A DNA stretch of 64,000 nt from Rhodoferax lacus (GCF_003415675.1 NZ_QFZK01000001.1:310001-374000), one strand, 5' to 3'; positions 45,801 through 54,107 are shown, numbered from the stretch's first letter. The notes: generated by a model from the letters alone, not told the origin. Numbers and translations: made by a program.

Positions 45801-47623
45801 ACGTTACCCATGACCGCATCTACAGCGCCGCCAGCGCTGGCCAGCCCGGCTGGAAGGCGGAGCTGCTGTTGAACGGCGTGCTGGTGGCCAGCACCACCAC
45901 TGCGTCCGACGGCGCGTATGCGTTTGCAGGCCTGGCACCGGGTTCTGGCTACCAGATCCGCTTTCGCCACCCTGTGACCAATCTGGTCTGGGGCCGCGCC
46001 ACACCCAATGAACTGGGCACCAGCTTCAGCAGCGGTCAGACGGCGGGCAGCACCAATGTCGCCAGCGGCGTGCGCTCCGGTGCCAACCCCGCAGGCGCGG
46101 TGGTCACGGACGGCACGCTGTCCAATCTGACCTTTACCTCCGGCACCACCACCATCCAGCAAAGCCTGCCCATAGATCCGGCCGGTGTGGTGTATGACTC
46201 GGTCACGCGCCAGCCCGTGGCCGGTGCGGTGGTAACCATCAGCGGACCACCGGGCTTCAACCCGGCGCTGGATGTTGTGGGTGGGCAGACCAGCTTCACC
46301 ACCGGCACCGATGGCCTGTACCAGTTTCTGTTGAACCCCGGCGCACCCGCTGGCGTGTACGGCCTGGCCATCACGGTCTACCCCGGTGGCTATTCCAACC
46401 AGCCCTCGGCCATCATCCCGGTGTGCAGCAACACCCTGAGCGTGGGTGCCCTGCCGGCACCGGCCCTGGTGCAAACTGGCAACACCGCACCGCTGCCTGC
46501 GGCCAGTGTGCATGCACCGGCCAGTTGCCCGCTCAGCAGCGCGGCCCTGAGCGCGGGCAACCAGGGCAGCACGCAGTACTACAACAGCTTCCTGTTGTCA
46601 GGCGCATCAGCTAATGTGCTCAACAACCACATCCCGCTGGACCCGCTGTCGGGCAGCGGCTTTACCCTGAGCAAGACGGCAGACCGTCAGCTGGCCGAAG
46701 TGGGCGACACCGTGCGCTACACGGTGGAGGTGCGCCTGAACTCCAACGGCTTGCTGCCGCAGGTAACCGTGCGTGATGTGCTGCCCGCGGGCTTCACCCT
46801 GGTGCCGGGTACGGTGCGGATCAACGGCACAGCGGCGGCCAACCCCAGCGGGGGCCTGGGCCCCGTGCTGGGCTTCAACCTGGGCAGCCTGCGCGGCAGT
46901 GCCAATACGCTGGGCACGGCGCCGCAGTCGATCAAGCTGCAATACCGCGTGCGGGTGGGCGTGGGTGCGCAGCAGGGCAGCGGCATCAACGTGGCACGCG
47001 CCGTGGGCTGCGCCCTGAGTGCGGGCTGCCTGACGCCCGGCTCCCTGCAGCCGGTGGCCAACAGCGTGCAGTCCAACCAGGCGCAGTACAAGGTGACGGT
47101 CAGCGGCGGCGTTTTCAGTGACCTGGCCTGCGTGGCCGGCAAGATTTTTGTGGACTGCAACCACAACCACATGCAAGACCCCGAAGAGCTGGGCATACCC
47201 GGCGTACGCCTGTACTTTGAAGACGGCGCCTATGTGGTCAGCGATTCCGAAGGCAAATACAGCCGCTGCGGCATCCCGCCGCGCAGCCACGTGCTGGCCC
47301 CTGATCCGGGCACGCTGCCCCAGGGCGCACACCTCACCACGTCGAGCAACCGCAACCTGGGCGATGCCAACAGCCTCTTCATCGACCTGAAGAACGGCGA
47401 GCTGCACCGGGCCGACTTCATCGAAGGCAGCTGCAGCAACCGCGTGCTGGAGCAGGTCAAGTCCCGACGCAGCCAAGGCGAGGTGCGCTCGGTAGAAACA
47501 GAGAAAAACAAGGGCCCGGCCCTGCGCTTTAGAAGCAAGCCACCGGCCTACCCGCAGCAGGGAACCGACAGCGCCAACCAGTTGCTGGTCCAGCCACGCC
47601 AGGGAGCCAGCGATGCAAAATAA
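39821..47623 (+). CDS. Giant secreted repeat protein (DUF11-like, SdrD/CnaB-like modules)
   Basis: A 2600-residue predicted surface protein. A signal peptide (to about AWA, residue 32) precedes ten tandem DUF11-like modules of about 125-155 residues (30-1462). Each has a Thr/Ser/Ala-Cys...Cys pair and a theme like LTDxLPxGM...SLSGATLAAxAxCT. Then come three SdrD-B-like modules with DLNNNGLQDG-type calcium-like loops (about 1463-1851), one DUF11 (1852-1989), two CnaB-like modules (1990-2205), another DUF11 (2276-2430), and a last SdrD-like module with four Cys (2431-2537) and a basic tail. No LPXTG, autotransporter barrel or sorting signal was seen, so surface attachment likely relies on the next two gene products. 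Base composition is Thr/Ala/Gly-biased. Confidence 0.85.
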   Translation: MNLVKALGARFARAGIGASTLSLMLLASPAWAALGTSVTLSTGSLTDIYPGQSTTLRITLSNSNSGSPVSAVAFANALPGTLSNGLKVAGVALYSCADGNGAVATSGTLTAVTGSQSIDLNGARVPAKVGTTDGSCVIDIPVTASTSTGTAQTYTYAIAGGAVTGNDGGSVSNVGAVSQSINVRLLQPLRITKGFGNSTLILGGAATTLTVTVTNPNPVAMTGLGFSDAFPTLANPANLGAVEGLIKVANTPNASTSCAGGAAPAFSPALAAGDTSFAVSGGTIAANGTCTVSFNVDANHTAGAYTQGATNSISRTTQFQNDVGLPALANATAGFTVRSPLNVSKSGPVSLAAGQSGTFTIVLGNSGPVPLTATFDDAQIDNDASTTPPGLSVTGVSGTNSALTNACGGTLTITGANEGIRLAGGLIPAAGSCTISIAFTGALPVANTPKAFQNVLATGAVDVGDAAIVSQPVSATVTIYDTFNIAKAGPTPSNAAAGSPARFQVVVDNWTASDMADVRISDSLANGLTFLTGVINAVDYTPTVSAGCGSVSTSSAVGDTTANLTVQTVPQRTSSTTAGRCTVSFWAMTATTASVGSSYPNQLGANTVCYRPGAVDVCNGTPSNTVSGNVADVMAVAKSFSPSGTLNEGVTTRMTIAISNLSVNALSNVAVSDNLPLAAAGGGQMRLANPANAATTCGGGPVISALPGSTSLQMNGATVPARAGGGTGAAGSCNLQVDVVAAAGSYTNIASVTGSQIYANNVQANNVGPKTATAAIVFNSALCSSGAPCSKTFNPAQVSSGARSTVSIHLVNAGSLALTGVALTDPLPGGMLVATPANAYTSCAGATAITAVAGSSSVALTGATVAGNASCDLVFDVTATGSANWTNTLVAGAITANGGVSNQTAVTGVLNYSLPTNLTVAKATSPSTLTFPGQVSTLTITINNGNTAVSNLALTDYFTLNGTAGSTANGMVIASTPSATTTCPGGTVTAVAGAAQVALAGASLAANASCNITVNITSTAVGGITNFIPAAAIRTDQGLSNSAQVSTSLTTQSNVGLAKQFTPKVIKPGERSRLRITFYNPTAQPVTQLSLTDNLPTNMVVPAGANPVSTCTGASVTAPTAGSVQVAGANIVAASNGISASCYVEIDVQVNLAGDYVNTIAASAISAEVGGTPVTNTQPASDTLRAKQPVLLHKAFSSLTLDSGNPTPFTTGSDTKAPGQLAVLTLQISNPNAMALNQASLTDTLPANMVLAAVPNAATTCSDGVVQATPAGTSVRLTGATLAANQSCTLSVNVLSNIPGSYTNSLASGALSTLEGVTNESATSAQLVVTTPPSVTKQFVPSVISPGATSTLTIVLANPNATAASLSAAFTDTLPTAPDTLVVAATPNVQTTCPGTVTATALSGTVRYASGSLVPAGGCSISVDITGTTPGNYNNNIPAGSLLTNFGSNQQAANAPLVVSTLGYISGHVFQDNNLVPNGSYEPLVDTPIAGVAIALHDGSSCAAPLLVLPGLTNPVTTDTLGNYLFAGLQAGTYSVCEPTQPAGTTNGITTAGSITPVAGSGGTPGTGSNPTATSSQIANVVLGSGGVGLVSGSANNNFAEIVPSSISGTVYLDLNNNGLQDGAEGGLSGVPVDLLDGGGVLITSTTTDAAGHYSFGNLQPGSYAVREPTQPAGTSNGITSAGAVGNGGTAGAATTLTTLPSRIGSIVLPPNTVASGNNFAEIPNGRSVSGTAFLDFNNNGLQDGADYGLGGLSVTLSGLDTNGNTVSRSTTTAADGRYSFGTLPEANSSGYTISQSEQPTGTANGISTAGSTGGSATAAAVVPASIAGVGLSGANTVSANNNFAKVPSPAPDLSIGKTHSPSSFAAGSSTGYYTLAPRNVGPLPTTAAITVTDTLPTGMTLAQAPSGTGWACSGAPGDSSFSCSTSAVIAANSSGQPIQARVAVASGLEGQILTNTAVISGGGEPAVLSGNNSASDAAAIATSAAVSGHVWLDVTHDRIYSAASAGQPGWKAELLLNGVLVASTTTASDGAYAFAGLAPGSGYQIRFRHPVTNLVWGRATPNELGTSFSSGQTAGSTNVASGVRSGANPAGAVVTDGTLSNLTFTSGTTTIQQSLPIDPAGVVYDSVTRQPVAGAVVTISGPPGFNPALDVVGGQTSFTTGTDGLYQFLLNPGAPAGVYGLAITVYPGGYSNQPSAIIPVCSNTLSVGALPAPALVQTGNTAPLPAASVHAPASCPLSSAALSAGNQGSTQYYNSFLLSGASANVLNNHIPLDPLSGSGFTLSKTADRQLAEVGDTVRYTVEVRLNSNGLLPQVTVRDVLPAGFTLVPGTVRINGTAAANPSGGLGPVLGFNLGSLRGSANTLGTAPQSIKLQYRVRVGVGAQQGSGINVARAVGCALSAGCLTPGSLQPVANSVQSNQAQYKVTVSGGVFSDLACVAGKIFVDCNHNHMQDPEELGIPGVRLYFEDGAYVVSDSEGKYSRCGIPPRSHVLAPDPGTLPQGAHLTTSSNRNLGDANSLFIDLKNGELHRADFIEGSCSNRVLEQVKSRRSQGEVRSVETEKNKGPALRFRSKPPAYPQQGTDSANQLLVQPRQGASDAK

Positions 47624-50600
47624 AAAATCCAACGCCCCCAAGCTCCGCCGCCCCCCGCACTACAGCGCCGTGGCCTGGGCCCTGGTGGCCTGCCTGCCGG
47701 CGGGCCTGCTGGCCCAGTCGATCAGCCCTGACGCTTTGGCTAACGCAGGCGGCAGCTACACGCCGCTGACCGCAACCCAGCGCAGCCCCTGGGCGCCCGA
47801 CAGCGCGCCGCTCTATCCCTTGGCCAACCCGCAGGCCGTGCCACCCGCACAGCAAAGCGCGGTATTGGCAGCCGCCAGCGCAGCGGTGGACTACAGCGCC
47901 CATGCCGAGGCTGCCCAAGTGGTGGTGGAGGTGGACCGCAACGGCGTTCCGGCCGATGGCCAGTCGGCCGTGGTGTTGACCCTGCGCGTGCTGGGGCAGG
48001 ACGGCCGGCCGCTGGCCAACCGCGTCTATGCCACGGTGGAAATCACCGGCGGGCGCCTGCTGTTGTCCGGTGCATCGACCGACGAGGCCGGCCCCGGCGC
48101 ACGCGATGCCGACCGTGCCACACCCGGCGTGCAAGTGCCCGTGGTGGGCGGCGTGGCGCAGGTGCGCCTGCTGGCCCCGGCCACACCGCAGGACGTGCAG
48201 GTGCGCGCCACGGTAGGCGCCCAGCAGGCCTCTGGCCTGGTGAGCTTTGTGCCCGACATGCGGCCCATGGTGGCAGCCGGCCTGATTGAAGGCGTGATCC
48301 ACTTCCAGGGGGGTGGCGGCCTGCTGTCGCCGGCCCGCACCAACGACGGCTTTGAGCGCGAGATCCAGCACGTGAGCCGCGTCTTTTCTGACGGGCAATA
48401 CGCTGCCGGTGCGCGTACCGCCTTCTTCCTCAAGGGCGTGGTCAAGGGCGACTATTTGCTCACCGCCGCCTATGACTCCGACAAGGAAGTGCAGTCGCGC
48501 CTGATACGCGACATCGTGCCCGGCGAGTTCTATCCCGTGTATGGCGATGCTTCGCTGCGCGGCAATGACGCGCTCTCATCCACCGCCCTGTATGTGCGCG
48601 TGGACAAGGACAAGAGCTATGTGCTGTATGGCGATTTTTCCACCGGCGCGGGCAGCAGCGAACGCTCGGGCGGCGGCGCCGTGGCGGCCCTGCAGCAGCG
48701 CAGCCTGGGCGCCTACACGCGCAACGCCACCGGCCTGCGCGGCCACTACGAGCGCGACTCCGTCACGGCCAATGTGTTTGCCATCAATGACACCCTGCAC
48801 CAGGCCGTGGACGAATTTGCCAGCCAGGGCAGCGGCCCCTATGGGCTGCGCAACAGCGGCGGAGTGCAGAACAGCGAAACCGTGGAAGTGGTGGTGCGTG
48901 ACCGCAACATGCCCACGCGCATCCTGACGGTGCGGCCCCTGTTGCGGCTGGTGGACTACAGCTTCGAGCCCTTTAGCGGGCGCATTCTGCTGAACCAGTT
49001 TCTGCCCGCCTTCGATGCGGACCTGAACCCCGTGTCCCTGCGCGTCAGCTACGACGTGGACCAGGGCGGCGAAGCCTTCTGGATCGTAGGTGCCGACGGG
49101 CAGCTGCGCGTGAGCGACACGCTGGAGCTGGGTGCTGCAGTGGTGCAAGACCAGAACCCGCTGGCCAGCAGCGAGATCAGCAGCGCCAACCTGAGCTGGC
49201 GTGTGGCACCGTCCACCACGCTGGTGGCCGAGCTGGCGCAAACCACCGCCCTGGCCAACACCAACAGCGTCAACCAGAACAGCCTGCCCGGCTTCGCCGC
49301 ACGCAGCGGCAACGTCACCGGCCAGGCTTGGCGCGTGGAAGTGGCGCACGAGACCGAATCCACCCAAGGCCGCGTGTTTGTGGGCCAGTCGGACCCCACC
49401 TTCAACAACCCCGCAGCCCTGCTGAACGGCGGCAAGGCCGAAGCCATGGTGCAGGGCGCCTACAAGCTGACTGACGCCACCAAGCTCTATGCCCAAGCCC
49501 AGCGCAGCGAAGACCGCAACCCCGGCATGGCCAGCCACGACGAAGCGCGCCTGGGCGTGAAGGTGAGGCTGACTGACAAGCTGTTCCTGGATGCCGGTCT
49601 GCGCACCGTGCACCAGGGCCAGGGCACGCTGACGGCCAGTGCTGCGCCCTTTGCGTCCACCAGTGGCCTGACCGGCAGCATCGCCAGCGGCGCGGCCGGT
49701 GGCCTGGCGGGCTATGGCAACCAGACCATTGACCCGGCCAGCGGCCTGCCCAGCATCCAGAGCAACACCCTGGCTGCATCGCCGACCCTCAACCAGGCCG
49801 TGGCCCTGCGCAGCGACACCGCACGCGTGGGCCTGGGCTACAAGGCCACCGAGCGCCTGACCCTGGGCGGCGAGGTGGAGAGCGCCATCAGCGGCGACAG
49901 CCTGCAGCGCTACGCCCTGGGCGGCGACTATCTGGTGGCCGAGCGCACCCGCCTGTATGCGCGCGCCGAACAGCAAACCGGCACGGCCAGCGCATCCACG
50001 CTCACGCCTTCTGGCACCCGCAGCAACGCGCTGGTGTTCGGGGTGGACAGCTCCTACTGGCATGACACGCAGCTGTTCAGCGAATACCGCCTGCGCGACG
50101 CCGTGTCGGGCCAGGACGTGCAGCTGGCCTCGGGCATACGCAACAGCTGGGACCTGCAGCCCGGCGTGCGCGCCGACGCCGCCTATGAATGGACCGAGGT
50201 GCTGTCGGGCGTGGCCCCCACCACGCAGGCCATCGCACTGGGCCTGGACTACACCGCCCACCCGCTGTGGCGCGGCTCCACCAAGGTGGAATACCGCGTC
50301 AGCGGCGACGTGCCCGGCTCGGCTGTGAGCCAGGCCTTTGACACCACCTTGTGGCAGGCCATGGTGGCCCGCAAGCTCAGCCGCGACTGGACTTTTCTGG
50401 CCCGCAATTATTTGCTGCAGACGGCATACGAGGCCCATGGCGGCGTATTCCAGGACCGCGTGCAACTGGGCGCCGCCTACCGTGACAACGAGCGCAACCG
50501 CGTTAACGCGCTGGCCAAGTACGAATACAAAACCGAGGTGGACGACAGCAACGCCGCCAGCGGCGAACTCAGCAGCCGCGCGCATATCGTGTCCGTCATT

Positions 50601-51005
50601 GCCGACTACCACCCGTCCCGGCCCTGGTGGCTTACAGGCAAGTTCGCCGCCAAATGGCAGCAAGACCAGTTTGAGGCCGGCGTGTCCGACAGCTTCCAGG
50701 CGCAGCTGTATTCCGGGCGCCTGACCTATGACATCACCGAGAACTGGGACCTGGGCCTGATGCTGGCCACTCAGATGGGCCAGCATGGCGCGCAGCAATC
50801 GGCCGCCGGTGTGGAGCTGGGCTATCTGGTGCAGCAAAACCTCTGGATATCGGCGGGCTACAACTACGCCGGCTTTGCGGCCGACGCGGACCTGGCCGGC
50901 TACGAATACACCCGCGAAGGCGTCTACCTGCGCCTGCGCTTCAAGTTTGACCATGACCTGTTTGCCAGCAGCAGCCAGACCATCAATCGCTCACTGGACC
51001 GATAA
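47613..51005 (+). CDS. Outer-membrane barrel-like protein with Ig-like N-terminal domain
   Basis: An 1130-residue protein whose start overlaps the end of the giant gene by 11 nt; GGGAG stands 7 nt ahead of the ATG. After a signal peptide (hydrophobic to about residue 34) and a linker there is an Ig-like or Big_1/invasin-type region (about 95-215: VEVDRNGVPADGQSAVVLTLRVL). The rest, roughly 220-1130, alternates short amphipathic strands with Tyr/Trp-rich ends, such as GIRNSWDLQPGVRADAAYEW and FAAKWQQDQFEAGV, typical of an outer-membrane beta barrel. It ends YLRLRFKFDHDLF plus 12 residues. No TonB box or plug domain was identified. It is inferred to anchor or export the giant protein. Confidence 0.78.
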   Translation: MQNKKSNAPKLRRPPHYSAVAWALVACLPAGLLAQSISPDALANAGGSYTPLTATQRSPWAPDSAPLYPLANPQAVPPAQQSAVLAAASAAVDYSAHAEAAQVVVEVDRNGVPADGQSAVVLTLRVLGQDGRPLANRVYATVEITGGRLLLSGASTDEAGPGARDADRATPGVQVPVVGGVAQVRLLAPATPQDVQVRATVGAQQASGLVSFVPDMRPMVAAGLIEGVIHFQGGGGLLSPARTNDGFEREIQHVSRVFSDGQYAAGARTAFFLKGVVKGDYLLTAAYDSDKEVQSRLIRDIVPGEFYPVYGDASLRGNDALSSTALYVRVDKDKSYVLYGDFSTGAGSSERSGGGAVAALQQRSLGAYTRNATGLRGHYERDSVTANVFAINDTLHQAVDEFASQGSGPYGLRNSGGVQNSETVEVVVRDRNMPTRILTVRPLLRLVDYSFEPFSGRILLNQFLPAFDADLNPVSLRVSYDVDQGGEAFWIVGADGQLRVSDTLELGAAVVQDQNPLASSEISSANLSWRVAPSTTLVAELAQTTALANTNSVNQNSLPGFAARSGNVTGQAWRVEVAHETESTQGRVFVGQSDPTFNNPAALLNGGKAEAMVQGAYKLTDATKLYAQAQRSEDRNPGMASHDEARLGVKVRLTDKLFLDAGLRTVHQGQGTLTASAAPFASTSGLTGSIASGAAGGLAGYGNQTIDPASGLPSIQSNTLAASPTLNQAVALRSDTARVGLGYKATERLTLGGEVESAISGDSLQRYALGGDYLVAERTRLYARAEQQTGTASASTLTPSGTRSNALVFGVDSSYWHDTQLFSEYRLRDAVSGQDVQLASGIRNSWDLQPGVRADAAYEWTEVLSGVAPTTQAIALGLDYTAHPLWRGSTKVEYRVSGDVPGSAVSQAFDTTLWQAMVARKLSRDWTFLARNYLLQTAYEAHGGVFQDRVQLGAAYRDNERNRVNALAKYEYKTEVDDSNAASGELSSRAHIVSVIADYHPSRPWWLTGKFAAKWQQDQFEAGVSDSFQAQLYSGRLTYDITENWDLGLMLATQMGQHGAQQSAAGVELGYLVQQNLWISAGYNYAGFAADADLAGYEYTREGVYLRLRFKFDHDLFASSSQTINRSLDR

Positions 51006-52088
51006 ATGAACCCCACCCCACGCGCCCTGTCCATGGCCCTGTGCACGGCCCTGACCTTCACCCTGTCCCTCAGCCTGTGCGGCGGGGCCAGCGCCCAGAC
51101 CCAGCTTGCGCCGCAGGCGCAGCGCATTTCGGACGCGGCCATCCATGCCGACTACCAGGCCTACCAGGCGCTGCAAACCCGCATCCACCAGCTCAACGAA
51201 CACGGCGTGCCGGTGCGCAACTACCACCTCAGCAAAGCCCAGTGCTGGCTGGATGTGTCGCTGCACGAATACACCCGCAACGACCGCAGCGCCTTCCCGC
51301 AGGAGGCCCTGACCGAATCCGAAAAGCTCATCGTGGCGCTGGAGACCCATGCCACGCCGCTGCCCATGGACACGCCACTGGTGAACGGTGCGGCCCGCCT
51401 GCGCCCGGACCTGTGGGAGCGCAGCGCCGCCCTGAAGCAGGGCGGCGGATTTGCCTGCGCCTGGAACCAGGTGGCCTGCGCCGAGGTGGAACTGGTGCAT
51501 GCCGGCAACGAATTCAACCAGCAGCAATGGCGCCACGCCAAGCCCTATGTGCAGATTGCAGAAGAGCTGGTGGCCGAGGGCAGCGATGCCGCTGCCGCCT
51601 GTGCGCCCGCACCCACCCCCGCTGTGGTGGCCGTGCCCGTGCCTGCTCCTGCAACCGCGGCAGTGCTGGCACCCGCGCCAGAAAAGCGCCTGGTGGCACT
51701 GACAGTGTCCGTGCTGTTCGACTTTGACCAGCACACGCCCGCGCACATACGCGCTTTCTCGCGCGCCGCGCTGGACGCCTTGCTGGCCCGCATCCAGGCC
51801 GAGGGCATTGCGGTAGACAGCCTCCGTCTTGTCGGCTACGCCGACCGCCTCAACAGCACCGGTGACAAGGACTACAACCAGAAGCTGTCGCAACGGCGCG
51901 TCAACACCGTGCGCGACCTGCTGGCCGCCAAAGGCCTGGTGGTCTCCGGCACCGTCATCGACGCCAAGGGCGACACTGCGCCCATTGCCGCCTGCCAGGG
52001 CAACTACACCAGCCAGGCGGAGACCGAAGAGTGCCTGCTACCCAACCGCAGGGTAGAGGTGGAGCTGCAGGGGCACGTGGGAGGGTAG
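51006..52088 (+). CDS. OmpA-family peptidoglycan-binding protein
   Basis: A 360-residue secreted protein whose ATG follows the previous TAA directly. It has a signal peptide (cut near GASAQT), an N-terminal helical domain (35-200: HADYQAYQALQTRIHQLNE, SKAQCWLDVSLHEY), a Pro/Ala/Val linker (200-225) and a C-terminal OmpA domain. That domain shows VSVLFDFDQ, LRLVGYADRLNS, the Asp and Arg of the diaminopimelate-binding motif (YNQKLSQRRVNTVRDLL), and NRRVEVEL. Several cysteines suggest periplasmic disulfides. It would tie the surface complex to the cell wall. It is the third and last gene of the operon. Confidence 0.88.
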   Translation: MNPTPRALSMALCTALTFTLSLSLCGGASAQTQLAPQAQRISDAAIHADYQAYQALQTRIHQLNEHGVPVRNYHLSKAQCWLDVSLHEYTRNDRSAFPQEALTESEKLIVALETHATPLPMDTPLVNGAARLRPDLWERSAALKQGGGFACAWNQVACAEVELVHAGNEFNQQQWRHAKPYVQIAEELVAEGSDAAAACAPAPTPAVVAVPVPAPATAAVLAPAPEKRLVALTVSVLFDFDQHTPAHIRAFSRAALDALLARIQAEGIAVDSLRLVGYADRLNSTGDKDYNQKLSQRRVNTVRDLLAAKGLVVSGTVIDAKGDTAPIAACQGNYTSQAETEECLLPNRRVEVELQGHVGG

Positions 52089-52140
52089 GGCAGGCGAGGG
52101 CGTGCTGCATGCGGCACAGATCCCGCTGCCGCTGGGCGGC

Positions 52141-52254
52141 TTAGCGGCGAGCGCGGTCGCTCAGGGTTTTCTTGGACATCAGAAATTCCAGTCGGGCGAA
52201 GAAGCGATCCAGGAAGCCCTTGGGTTTTTCTTTGGGAGGGGTTGAGTTGTTCAT
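52141..52254 (-). CDS. Candidate 37-residue basic protein
   Basis: An ATG ORF too short for routine calling, in the 357-bp space between the OmpA-like gene and pap. The product begins MNNSTPPKEKPKGF, then an amphipathic helix (LDRFFARLEFLMSKK) and a basic end (SDRARR). It is antisense to nothing known and would have its own promoter on the minus strand. No clear Shine-Dalgarno was seen. The helix pattern, with no stop within it, makes coding plausible. The rest of the interval (52089-52140 and 52255-52445) shows nothing else recognisable apart from probable pap promoter sequence. Confidence 0.4.
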   Translation of the reverse strand: MNNSTPPKEKPKGFLDRFFARLEFLMSKKTLSDRARR

Positions 52255-52445
52255 GGTGTATTTGTCTCAGGTTGGCAGTTGCCAGCGGACCCTGGCTCTA
52301 CACTGGTTCGTAGTCTAGCCCCTGACCCATTCTCTGTGGAGGTTTTTGGTCAAAGCCTGTTGACTGGTTGGAGCGGCCGACTGTGCCGGGTCGCAGGGGC
52401 GCCAAGTGGGCGCAAAATCCACCCTGACCACTTCAGGAGACAGAC

Positions 52446-54098
52446 GTGTTTGAATCCGCACAAATCGGCCACAAGGTCAGCAAGCTCCAGTACAAGAAGG
52501 ATGCACCCGTGCTGCGGGAGGCTTTGCTGGAATCCCAGATCAGCCTGTTCACCGAAAAGAAGTTCCCGGTGCTGGTGCTCATCAGCGGTGAAGACGGCGC
52601 GGGCAAGCGCGAAACCATCAATGTGCTGTACGAGTGGATGGACCCGCGCTACCTGACTACGCTGGCCTTTGAGGAGCCCAGCAGCGAAGAGTCCGAGCGG
52701 CCCGCGATGTGGCGTTACTGGCGCACGTTGCCACCCAAGGGGCGCATTGGCATTTTTGCGGGATCCTGGTATTCGGACCCGATTCGCATGCGGATCGAGG
52801 GGGAGTTGTCCTTGCGCGAGCTGGATGCGCGGGCGGCCCAGATCAACCGCTTTGAGGCCATGCTGGTCAACGAAGGTGCGCTGGTTCTGAAGTTCTGGAT
52901 CCACCTGAGCAAAGAGGCGCAACGCGAGCGCTTCGAGACCCTGCAAAACGACCCGCACACAGCCTGGCGCGTCACGCCCTGGAGCTGGGAGCGACTCAAG
53001 ACCTATGACAAGCTGCAAGAGGTTTCCAGCCATCTGCTGCGCATGACCAACACCGCCGCAGCCCCTTGGGTGGTGGTAGAAGGCGTGGATGAGTACTACC
53101 GCTCGCTCACCGTGGGCCGGGTGTTGCAGGCCGCCCTGGCCAGCAAGCTCGCCGGTGAGAAGCCGCCCGAGGCGACCCTGGCACCCATGGTGCGCGTGGA
53201 TACGGACGGCCGCAATGTGCTGTCGGAGATGGATCTCGGACTGGCATTGGGTGACCGGGATTACAAGTCCGAGCTGAGCCGCCTGCAGGGCAGGCTGTCC
53301 GAGTTGGCGCGCGACCCGCGCTTCGGGAAGCGTTCACTGGTGGTGGCCTTTGAAGGGGCAGACGCGGCCGGCAAGGGCGGTGCCATACGGCGCATCACGG
53401 CAGCACTGGATGCGCGGCAGTTCCAGGTGATTCCGGTGGCCGCGCCTACAGAAGAGGAGCGGGCGCAGCCGCACCTGTGGCGCTTCTGGCGGCATCTGCC
53501 GCGCCACAACCACATGGCCATTTTTGACCGTACCTGGTATGGGCGCGTGCTGGTAGAGCGGGTGGAGGGCTTTTGTTCTCCAGCCGAATGGCAGCGGGCC
53601 TACAGCGAGATCAATGACTTCGAGCACGAACTGGTGGAGGCGGGCACCATCGTCGTGAAGTTCTGGCTGCAAATCAGCCAGGAGGAGCAGCTCAAGCGCT
53701 TCAAGGAGCGTGAGCAGATTGCCTTCAAGCGCTTCAAGATCACCGAAGAGGACTGGCGCAACCGCGAGAAGTGGGCGGCCTACCAGACCGCCATCTGCGA
53801 CATGGTGGAACGCACCAGCACCGGGGAAGTGCCCTGGACGCTGGTGGAGTCCAACGACAAGCAGTACGCCCGGGTGAAGATACTGCGCACCCTGTGCGAG
53901 CGCCTGGAGGCGGCCCTTGCGGCAACGCCCAAGCAGCCGTCCAAGACCAAGACCGGCAAGGCCAAAACTGTCAAAGACAAGGGCACCAAGACTGTCAAGG
54001 CTGCCAAGACCACGGCAAACCCCGACAAAACCGGCTCCAACAACAAGACCGAGCGGCGCGCCATCAAGCGCGCGGCCAAGGCTGCCAAGGCGGCCTAG
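52446..54098 (+). CDS. pap: Polyphosphate:AMP phosphotransferase (PPK2 class II, two domains)
   Basis: The enzyme makes ADP from AMP using polyphosphate. The 550-residue protein holds two PPK2 domains. The first (about 20-230) has Walker A GEDGAGKRE (48-56), but its Walker B region reads FAGSWYSDP. The second (about 270-490) has GADAAGKGG (304-312) and an intact FDRTWYGRVL, so it is probably the active one. The last 55 residues are a Lys/Ala/Thr-rich tail (KTKTGKAKTVKDKGTKTVK) resembling histone-like tails and may bind DNA or polyphosphate. The start is GTG at 52446 with AGGAGA 7 nt ahead. It converges with the first chemoreceptor gene. Confidence 0.92.
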   Translation: MFESAQIGHKVSKLQYKKDAPVLREALLESQISLFTEKKFPVLVLISGEDGAGKRETINVLYEWMDPRYLTTLAFEEPSSEESERPAMWRYWRTLPPKGRIGIFAGSWYSDPIRMRIEGELSLRELDARAAQINRFEAMLVNEGALVLKFWIHLSKEAQRERFETLQNDPHTAWRVTPWSWERLKTYDKLQEVSSHLLRMTNTAAAPWVVVEGVDEYYRSLTVGRVLQAALASKLAGEKPPEATLAPMVRVDTDGRNVLSEMDLGLALGDRDYKSELSRLQGRLSELARDPRFGKRSLVVAFEGADAAGKGGAIRRITAALDARQFQVIPVAAPTEEERAQPHLWRFWRHLPRHNHMAIFDRTWYGRVLVERVEGFCSPAEWQRAYSEINDFEHELVEAGTIVVKFWLQISQEEQLKRFKEREQIAFKRFKITEEDWRNREKWAAYQTAICDMVERTSTGEVPWTLVESNDKQYARVKILRTLCERLEAALAATPKQPSKTKTGKAKTVKDKGTKTVKAAKTTANPDKTGSNNKTERRAIKRAAKAAKAA

Positions 54099-54107
54099 CA
54101 ATGCTGG

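Noticed and set aside
39821..47623. Giant protein as a sortase substrate or autotransporter
   Set aside because: No LPXTG-type end with hydrophobic tail, no C-terminal beta barrel and no YadA-like head was seen. The end is a basic, Gln/Pro-rich tail.
47613..51005. Barrel protein as a TonB-dependent receptor
   Set aside because: I saw no TonB box, plug domain or typical barrel end, and the N-terminal half looks Ig-like. I therefore left it as an unclassified barrel-like protein.
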